A DNA stretch of 64,000 bases from Gracilaria gracilis (taxonomy: Eukaryota; Rhodophyta; Florideophyceae; Gracilariales; Gracilariaceae), in NCBI GenBank assembly GCA_030374805.1, contig JARGSG010000119.1, forward strand, positions 62,001-126,000, in the 5' to 3' direction. A model generated the notes under the pieces. It did not search any database. It saw nothing but the letters and a program-made list of their open reading frames with translations, and was not told where the DNA came from. A program made the translations under genes and the position numbers. The stretch's first letter is position 1; the number at the start of each line of letters is the position of its first letter. This document shows positions 46,601-53,487 of this stretch, in pieces.

Positions 46601-47865
46601 AGCTATTGAAGCTGTTCCCCGGCGCCGGCCCACTGGAATTCGTCGCGATGGAGATCTTCGGTCCATTCACGAAGTCCGTAAACGGTTACCAGTACATACT
46701 GGTTATAACCAATCGGTTCAGCAAGATAGCTCGCTCGATACCCATTTGGTCAACCACAGCTCCCAGTGTGGCGAAGGCCTTTCTGGAGAACTGGGTTTAT
46801 CCGTACGGAATACCCAACTACTTGCTAACCAATAACGGAACTCAATTTGTCTCTAAGTTTTTCGAGACTGTGTTTACCGCGTTGGGAACCAAACACGTAC
46901 TGACAACCGCGTACCATCCGCAAACGAATGGTCAGGGCGAACGGTTTAACAAAACACTGGTGGAGAGGTTACGCCACTACGTAGCGGACCATCGGAACAC
47001 TTGGCACGCGTATGTGCAACCTCTTACGTACGGCTACAACCTACAGGTCCATCGATCTCTCGGCACCGCACCGTTCGACGTTGCACTAACGCGCAAGCCA
47101 CCGAGCGTTCTGCTCGATGAGCCCTGTATGTCACTGGACCCAACGACGCCTACACAGGCCACTGCCGCTGGGTTAAAACGCTACCCGCCCAAACTCCTAC
47201 AGGCCACGCTGCAGACCGCTCGGACAAAGTTGACCCGCGCCTAACAGCGCTATAAGGAAAACTTCGATAAGTCCGTACGGTACACGCCGAGCTTCACCCC
47301 TGGGGAAGAGGTGTTCGTTGACCGACCGGACTACAAGAGCGCAGAGGAGGACCTTACGGATCAGGAACGTACGTATCGGAAGCTACTACCGAAGACGGTT
47401 GGCCCGTTTAAGGTTGTATCCGCAACGGACGCTACTGTCACTCTGAACCAAGACGGTATTCACAACACCGTCAGTATTGACAGAGTGACAAAAGCGCCAA
47501 CCACACGGCCAACAACCACACCGGTTACTTCCAAACGGACACGCGGCACGATAGCTGCCGACCCTGAAGGACAGTATGCGGACGAACCCGTCGACTACGA
47601 GCCTACTCCACCACCCGGAACAGTTCCGAGCGTGGTGGAACGCGTCGTCGACCACCGCGACACCCCAAACGGACAGGTATATCGCGTACGTTGGCACTGT
47701 TACCGTACGGATCAGGATACTTTCGAACCGCCAGAGCACATCCCACAGCACTTTATTGCCCGCTACTGGCGTCGCAGAAACCATTCGGTATCTGCCACAC
47801 CTCCAGGAGGGGGAGGAAATGTTGGTGGTGCTCAGGCTCCGAACGTACGTACTGGTACTGCATGA
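43650..47865 (+). pseudogene. pol: Pol-chromodomain of Gypsy element 2, five in-frame stops
   Basis: One frame, -1 relative to gag. Order: protease (ILDTGAGPCLVHE), RT (FCVDYRRLNATT, LDANSGYWQTEM, MPFGLKNAPATFQRA, YLDDVIIYF at about 45235), RNase H (LDTDACDRQVGC), integrase HHCC (HYPRLVGHPG, CLKCPAT), then a chromodomain, VERVVDHRDTPNGQVYRVRW and TFEPPEHIPQHFIARYW. Stops: TGA 45391, TAA 45796, TAG 45910, TAA 46012, TAA 47242. The 45391 TGA and 45910 TAG align with Arg and Trp in element 1. Integrase reads AMEIFGPF and TNNGTQF where catalytic Asp is expected (Glu and Asn instead). The last codons run through the polypurine tract. Confidence 0.88.
47805..47819 (+). other. polypurine tract of Gypsy element 2
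   Basis: AGGAGGGGGAGGAAA followed directly by TG, the expected start of a right LTR; very similar to the tract of element 1. Confidence 0.75.
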
Positions 47866-49306
47866 GCTACTCATACTATCTGGATTCTACTTTTTTGGAT
47901 TCTACTTTTTCAATTTTTGTATACACTGAGTTGTGTTTTCGAGAACAACTCCTTCTACACTACTGTCTACTGGCTGGAAACCCCGAACGGTCGTGGCATC
48001 GATGGCGAGCAGATGCGGAGTTCTGCTCCTCTGCCTTTCGCACAGACGAGCTCGGAACCATTCACGGACTGCGTGCACGCACGCCACGTGGCAATGAGAC
48101 GTCACTCCGTAACGGAAACACCGGTTCGTAACGCCAAACGTAAACCGCCACGGCAGTTGTGTGCTGTACCCGAACGGAAGTGCATGCGCTCTTGCGCCGC
48201 ATACTCGCGGCCAGGCAGGCGGCACGGCGCGGTTACCTGCAAGGCGAATCAAGAAATACGTCGGGGAAATTGCCTGCCCGTACGGTATCAAAAACGACGA
48301 TTCAGTGTTTGGCCACTAGCTCCGAAACGGTGGTGTTTCAGGCGCTCAAAATGCCCGATTTGGACTTGCCGCACGGTCAAAATACTTACGATTTTTTGGC
48401 TTGCACGCGCGCGCCTCTACACACAATACTGTGTACCGAATCGGTTACCGACGCCGGCGCGGGGCGCATACGCTCCACGCCCGAATAATTCGCAATTTTT
48501 TGAGCTAGACCGGTGCGCGTCATTGCTTGAAGACTTATCTGGTTGGCGCGACCGTTTCCGTTCGGACCGTGCGCCGTATCACATTGTGATTGCTACCGAT
48601 CGATCTTCGTCACCGCATCGCGTCCAATTTGTACTGTCGCACCTTTCTCCGACGAACGCCCCTCGGCCGTACGGTCACGATGAGCATTGATGGTTCTTCG
48701 ACCATCAGCCTATTTACGAACAAGGATTACCGTTTCGGACGCGACGCAATCGCACAGACGGACACCCGCCGTACGTTCTCCTTCGAGACCTATTGTGCAC
48801 ACCGATTCGGACACCCGTCTGTCCTTCTCCTTCGAGACGTACTGGGCACGCCGATCGGACACCCGCCTGACGTTCTCCTTCGAGACGTACTGGGCACGCC
48901 GATTGGACACCCGCCAGACGTTCTCCGTCGAGACGTACTGTGCAGACCGATTCGGACAGCCGTCGGAAGTTCTCCTTCGAGACGAGTGGCACGGGCCGAC
49001 ACGGATACACGCACGCCTTCGCTGCTGTCAGTAACCGTCTTCACGCCCACTCGGATGTAACATGGCAAGCGTTCCGCAACAAGTCCGTTCGTAAGGTGTC
49101 TCCTGCTCTTAGGAAAATTGGGCATGGCTTCGCCCCGCCCTTCCCGGGCAAATTTTCAGAAACGGACACCGTAGGCCCGGATGACCTCAACGTACACCGA
49201 ATGGCTCATTACTAAACCTTTGTCGGGCTTTCGGGGCTCAACCCAATGGGATCGAACCCTGGGAAGGCGTCGAAGTGCTCCGATCGGACGTGTACGGCGA
49301 CGAGTC
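47866..49306. other. 3' region of Gypsy element 2, non-coding
   Basis: Still rich in CCGTACGG-like motifs, so probably LTR or 3' sequence of element 2. Contains the 48-bp tandem array. Open frames on both strands here are repeat translations without domains. Confidence 0.5.
48775..48990. repeat. 48-bp tandem repeat, about 4.5 copies
   Basis: Unit begins GTTCTCCTTCGAGACGTACT and continues GGGCACGCCGATCGGACACC. Copies two and three are nearly identical; the outer copies are more diverged. Length divisible by three keeps frames open on both strands, which explains the repetitive open frames. Confidence 0.85.
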
Positions 49307-50101
49307 CTATCGGACTACGCTGACGCCACGACCACGGGCGTTGCTGAAGGTAGCCGTCGTTAGGCACCACAGCCACTTCAGTGCCCTATGCCGTCCGCTC
49401 GGATCCCTGTAAGCACTCACCACTCGTACAGTGCTCTCACGCTGAGCTTGGAGTTTGTTGGAGATTTGGACATTCACAAAAGGTGTGGGATATCCCTTGT
49501 CTCCTCTTTTTCTCTTCTGGCCTACAACTCTTTTTTCCATGGAAACTTTCTGAATGAGTGAGAGAAAGAGAATCCTTTGGAAATGTGTGGCAACAGTTGT
49601 GGCGAACGGGGGCACCACCCTTCCCACTCGCCTAGGAGGTATGGACATGGACTTGAAAAACTCGGTCAAAGTCACATTCTTCGGTATTCCTTTAAAGTTC
49701 ACCTCGGTATAAGCATTCCAGAAGTCCCTTACACGCCAGTCTCTGTCACCGTCCAAGATGTCCGATAACTTCGTGGAGAGGTATAGCTGACGATAAGACC
49801 CCTTCAGCGATACAACCCGTAGTTCACTGTCAGTAAACGTCGGATGTCCCGGACCCACAAGAATATAAAAGTAATTCTTTGCCAGCGGTAAGACATTGCG
49901 ATTCTTGATAACGTAATCAACCAACTCGCTGCGTCCCATCTTCCTTGGCCGGTCTTCATCTCGCATTTTCGACGCGTAATTATCGCGGATAGCGAGGCAT
50001 ACTGTGACAAGCTCACCACCGGAGCCATACAGTTTCCCAACCTTCATTTCGCAGCTTGAGGGAGCCGGTGACGTAGACCTCGATGCACTATGTGGAGCCA
50101 T
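49307..50101 (-). CDS. hypothetical protein, 264 residues
   Basis: Not recognised. ATG at 50101 (ATGGCTCCACAT) is preferred; the frame is open further upstream without signals. Features: a polar N-terminus, GGELVTVCLAIRDNYASKMR, KMGRSELVDYVIKNRNVLPL, YFYILVGPGHPTFTDSELR, DILDGDRDWRVRDFWNAY, then a basic patch, KRVVGQKRKRGDKGYP, that could be a nuclear localisation signal. Uninterrupted, unlike most long frames here, and ends in TGA. It sits between element 2 and the palindrome cluster and may belong to the accessory locus to its right. Confidence 0.5.
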   Translation of the reverse strand: MAPHSASRSTSPAPSSCEMKVGKLYGSGGELVTVCLAIRDNYASKMRDEDRPRKMGRSELVDYVIKNRNVLPLAKNYFYILVGPGHPTFTDSELRVVSLKGSYRQLYLSTKLSDILDGDRDWRVRDFWNAYTEVNFKGIPKNVTLTEFFKSMSIPPRRVGRVVPPFATTVATHFQRILFLSLIQKVSMEKRVVGQKRKRGDKGYPTPFVNVQISNKLQAQRESTVRVVSAYRDPSGRHRALKWLWCLTTATFSNARGRGVSVVR

Positions 50102-50441
50102 TTTATGCTTGCACGGGAAGGGGATGTGTTGATTGGTTATGATTCGAACTTCCGGAGCGGACGGGAGATTCCAGCGGACGGGAGAAGGTACCGCACGGGA
50201 GACTGAAACGGCCGGGAGATAACTGCCGACGAGATATGAAAATGCACGGACCACGGTAGTGGACGGAAGAGGATAGCAACTATACAGCACGAAACGGTTT
50301 TTTCAACACGACAGGGAAATGTGCACGAGGCCTTACATGCACGTGAAGCCGTAAAGAGGTGTGAGAAAAAGCGTGGACACTCGAGGGATACGGAACTTCG
50401 TCAATGAAACTTACACGCGAATTTATAAAGAACGGCTGGTA

Positions 50442-50516
50442 GGACAGCGGACCGGGGTGGCGTGGTGCTTCATCAGTGGACTGATGAAGCGCCGTGACAT
50501 CCCAGTCCGCCGTCCC
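50442..50516. repeat. 76-bp palindrome, copy 1
   Basis: GGACAGCGGACCGGGGTGGC... pairs with ...GCCGTGACATCCCAGTCCGCCGTCC around ATCAGTGGACTGAT; the most diverged of the four copies, with several arm mismatches. Confidence 0.85.
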
Positions 50517-50558
50517 AAAAAAAAATAATTTATTTTCCTTAATTTTCAACGACAGCCT

Positions 50559-50634
50559 GGGACAGCGGACCGGGGTGCCGTGGCACTTCATCGATGCACC
50601 GATGAAGCGCCACGACACCCCGGTCCGGTGTCCC
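50559..50634. repeat. 76-bp palindrome, copy 2
   Basis: GGGACAGCGGACCGGGGTG... mirrors ...CACCCCGGTCCGGTGTCCC around ATCGATGCACCGAT; near-perfect hairpin. Confidence 0.9.
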
Positions 50635-50777
50635 AACGGCGCGTCGGCGGTGCCACGTATGCCACCACCCCAGTTTCATCACACACGGCATGTTGACAGC
50701 GGGCCAATTTCACCGCTCACGGCATGTTGGCAGTGCCACGTGTGCCACCACCGCAGCTTCATCACTCACGGCGCGTT

Positions 50778-50853
50778 GGGACAGCAGACCGAGATGTCGT
50801 GGCGCTTCATCGGTTCACCGATGAAGCGCGACGACACCCCGGTCGGCTGTCCC
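50778..50853. repeat. 76-bp palindrome, copy 3
   Basis: GGGACAGCAGACCGAGATGTC... mirrors ...GACACCCCGGTCGGCTGTCCC around ATCGGTTCACCGAT. Confidence 0.9.
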
Positions 50854-51120
50854 AAAAATATTTTTGAATTTTTTCGAAACGAGCGGCTGGACAAAGATGA
50901 TAATTCATATTTTCCACATTTCACATCCAAGACACTCCAACCACACGTTTGGCGCTGTATAAGAGCCGTTCCATCTCCCCTCTCAACACCTTCCACGCCC
51001 TACCTTCTTCCTGGTCACACCTTCTACCGGGATATATTCATCTTCTTCCACAACCGAGAGTGTGTCTCGGTTACGGAAAGAAAACGACATATCTCCGTAG
51101 AAGGTGGCACGGCCTCACGC

Positions 51121-51570
51121 TTTGTAGCTAGGAATAGGATATCCTTTGCATGATATGAAGTTAGTACATCTTCTATCTTTATATTGTAGTAAGGATCTCC
51201 TATTCCTATGCTGCTTGTGGAGGTTTTCGCACACCCTCACCTTCGGTAGCTAGGAATAGGGCATCTTTTAGATGATATAAAGTTAGTACATCTTCTATCT
51301 TTATATTATGTAGAGGATGTTCTATTCCTATGCTGCTTGCGGAGGTTTTCGCACATCCCCACGCTTTGTAGCTAGGAATAGGACATCCTTTAAATGGTAT
51401 AGAGTTATTACATCTTCTATCTTTATATTGTATAAAGGATGTCCTATTCCTATGCTGCTTGCGCTTTGTAGCTAAAATTAGAACATCCGTTAGATGATAT
51501 CTAAAATTAGTACATGTTCTATTTTTATATTTTGAAGCTCATGTCCTAATCCTCTAGAGCTTGCCCACGT
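51121..51570. repeat. tandem array of about 120-bp units, each an inverted repeat
   Basis: Three full units and one decayed unit of GTAGCTAGGAATAGG...ATCTTCTATCTTTATATT...CCTATTCCTATGCTGCTTG...TTTTCGCACA. Within a unit, TAGGAATAGGACATCCTTTA is mirrored by TAAAGGATGTCCTATTCCTA (perfect in the third unit, about 51372-51452), so every unit can form a hairpin. Confidence 0.85.
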
Positions 51571-51617
51571 TTTTAAAAGTTGTCCAACCGCTCGTTTCGA
51601 AAAATTTAAAAGTTTTT

Positions 51618-51693
51618 GGGACAGCGGACCGGGGTGTCGTGGCGCTTCATTGGTGCACCGATGGAGCGCCACGACATCCCGGTCCGCTGTCCC
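51618..51693. repeat. 76-bp palindrome, copy 4
   Basis: GGGACAGCGGACCGGGGTGTC... mirrors ...GACATCCCGGTCCGCTGTCCC around ATTGGTGCACCGAT. Lies about 765 bp from copy 3, beyond the tandem array. Confidence 0.9.
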
Positions 51694-51989
51694 AAGGTGA
51701 AATTAGTCCGCCACAAATTTTATTTATTTCTTTATTGCTCAAACCTTGTTGTACAAGTGTACTATGGATGTTAGTAGTTTGATGTAGGTTTGTAAACGTC
51801 CCAGGGGTATGCTATAAAATTTTATATAGGCACAGTTTATAGTTTAAACTAATATTGAGCGGACGCGCATCCGTGATAAATTAGACGGAAAGGAACGGGA
51901 GTGAAAGTTACAACTGGCTAACCGATCTCGCGAGCGTTCTCGACGGTCGTAAACAACCTTTTCGATTTTATCAGCCGCGTGTCACTGCG

Positions 51990-52410
51990 ATGCTGCCTCG
52001 CAACCATAAAAGGGGGCGGGATTCAAGACGACCGAACCCAAGTGCAGGGGTATCAGAAATGTCGCCCCTAACACGAGGGAGAGGGGCAGAAAGTGACTGC
52101 TCTGGAGGCCGAGAAACGTGCTGTGGAAGCTTCCCAAACCGCAGGAAAGTCTTTTCAAGGGATGAAGAAGCCTGCGGGAGCGAGCGTCGCCATCATAGAG
52201 TACTCTGACGACGATATTGTGGAGGTCTTTCAGACGAGTAGGGCTCCGCTTGCCGACCGGGAGCAGGACTTGTTCGATGAAGGAGACCGTGTTCCGTCGG
52301 AGGAGGTAGACAACACCCTGTCTCTCAAGAAGATTTCCGTCGCCGACCATGTTCAGCGCAGGTTGACGATGGATATCGAGATGACTGAAATCCCGAAGAA
52401 GACAGTATGA
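51990..52410 (+). CDS. acidic hypothetical protein with SUMO-interaction-like motif (possible frameshift)
   Basis: Not recognised. ATG at 51990 opens a basic stretch (MLPRNHKRGRDSRRPNPS) in one frame. From about 52093 the next frame carries VAIIEYSDDDIVEVF, a hydrophobic core followed by acids like a SUMO-interacting motif, and ISVADHVQRRLTMDIEM before TGA at 52408. The two parts need a one-base shift or a short intron. The second frame is the same as that of the next two coding regions, so all three may once have formed one protein. Confidence 0.4.
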
Positions 52411-52440
52411 AGTGTGAATCTGGGACACAAGGAGGCGACG

Positions 52441-53481
52441 ATGATGAAATGTCGCAACTTTGGGTGGCTTCCTTCTGCAGGTTCGATTGCTGCGGCATTT
52501 CTGGGAGAGTATGATATGAATGAGTTAGTTCATGATGGGAGAATTGTGGTGCCCGTAACCCTCATAGACGGGTATCTCCGAATTCTTGTGCTACGAGAAT
52601 GGCATGGGGAAGGCGGGAAGTGGGTGGATATAGTCCGTTCTCTGAATGTTGTGCTGTTGGGAAGAAAGGATGGGAAAGCCATCACAATGAACGAGGTTCT
52701 AGGACTCGGCAATCTCCTGAACGAGATGAGTTCGAATGTGCTGAAGATGTCGTTTGCAGACAAAATCCATAGCACGGTATCTTTTGTGCAGAATGTCGTG
52801 GACGAGTCACATTTGGACGTGAAGAGCATTACTTCGAAGCAGTTAGCTGGTGCTTTGAAGAGGAGCGAGGCTATTGGAAACTACAGCGTGCGTCACTTGA
52901 CTCGTTACGCGACATTGGCTCTGAAGTTTGTGGAATGTGAGGGGCTTTTGGAGTTCTTTGAGAAGTTCTGTGAGGGGGATCCAGCCCTGACGTTGACGCA
53001 TGTATCGAGTGACCTCCTGATGGGTTCCACCGATGGGCAGTTTCAATTTGTCGTACGTTGCTTGCAATGGCATGTGGAACTGAGATTGCCTTCTTCTACG
53101 AGAACCGGTCGTTTTGAAGACATGAGGAAGCACTTCTTTCAATGTGCCATAGGTATGTGCAAGCTATGTGATCTCACTGGGAAGAAGAAGAAGATTAGTG
53201 TTGAAGACGTATTGCAGACCATATTCAACTTAGGAGGAAAAAATGTGTCTGTGATGGAATATCTGGGTATGCGGACAGCAAAAATGGAACTTAGCGGTGC
53301 GAGGCGTTTATGGGACGGGATGGTGTCTAGAAGTGTGAAGACCGCGGGTAACAAGCTTCAAGAAGTTTTCAAAGTACCGCTTCAAACCTCAGAGGAGGTG
53401 AAGGAGGTGAGGGAGGAGGTGGTTGAAGTCGTGGGTGTAGGTGATGGTACGTCAACCGCAGCACCTAATGAGGCAGAATAA
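52441..53481 (+). CDS. hypothetical protein, 346 residues
   Basis: Not recognised. First ATG at 52441; the frame is continuous with the region to the left across a TGA (52408) and with the region to the right across TAA (53479). Mostly helical: LNVVLLGRKDGKAITMNEVL, ITSKQLAGALKRSEAIGNY, RHLTRYATLALKFVECEG, FVVRCLQWHVELRLPS, then a Val/Glu-rich tail. The segment up to about residue 300 looks like a folded domain. Purine-rich coding strand like its right neighbour, and part of the transposase-associated locus by position only. Confidence 0.5.
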   Translation: MMKCRNFGWLPSAGSIAAAFLGEYDMNELVHDGRIVVPVTLIDGYLRILVLREWHGEGGKWVDIVRSLNVVLLGRKDGKAITMNEVLGLGNLLNEMSSNVLKMSFADKIHSTVSFVQNVVDESHLDVKSITSKQLAGALKRSEAIGNYSVRHLTRYATLALKFVECEGLLEFFEKFCEGDPALTLTHVSSDLLMGSTDGQFQFVVRCLQWHVELRLPSSTRTGRFEDMRKHFFQCAIGMCKLCDLTGKKKKISVEDVLQTIFNLGGKNVSVMEYLGMRTAKMELSGARRLWDGMVSRSVKTAGNKLQEVFKVPLQTSEEVKEVREEVVEVVGVGDGTSTAAPNEAE

Positions 53482-53487
53482 ACTGCC

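Larger units (their letters stand above)
41371..47819 (+). mobile_element. Ty3/Gypsy chromovirus element 2, internal region (LTRs not resolved)
   Basis: Primer site (41372), gag (41447-43648), pol in the -1 frame and polypurine tract (47805-47819) define a complete internal region collinear with element 1 but divergent from it in sequence. A left LTR would end at CA 41369-41370 and a right LTR would begin TG at 47820, but no shared LTR sequence was recognised, so one or both ends may be truncated. Five in-frame stops and two mutated integrase catalytic residues make it inactive. Confidence 0.85.
50102..51989. other. non-coding repeat-rich interval
   Basis: No gene. Contains four palindromes, a pair of related repeats (CACGGCATGTTG... 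near 50640-50770) and a tandem array of about 120-bp units, listed separately. It could be the terminal/subterminal region of the element to its right. Confidence 0.5.

Noticed and set aside
40590-49306. LTR pair for Gypsy element 2
   Set aside because: Sequence before the primer site does not recur after the polypurine tract by eye, so no LTR coordinates are claimed.
50102-51700. CRISPR-like array
   Set aside because: Repeats are long palindromes or tandem hairpin units without uniform spacers, in a eukaryotic context.
52408-52516. Intron removing the TGA at 52408 (GTATGA donor, CTTCTGCAG acceptor)
   Set aside because: Good-looking sites, but the 76-nt removal changes frame and gives an early stop.
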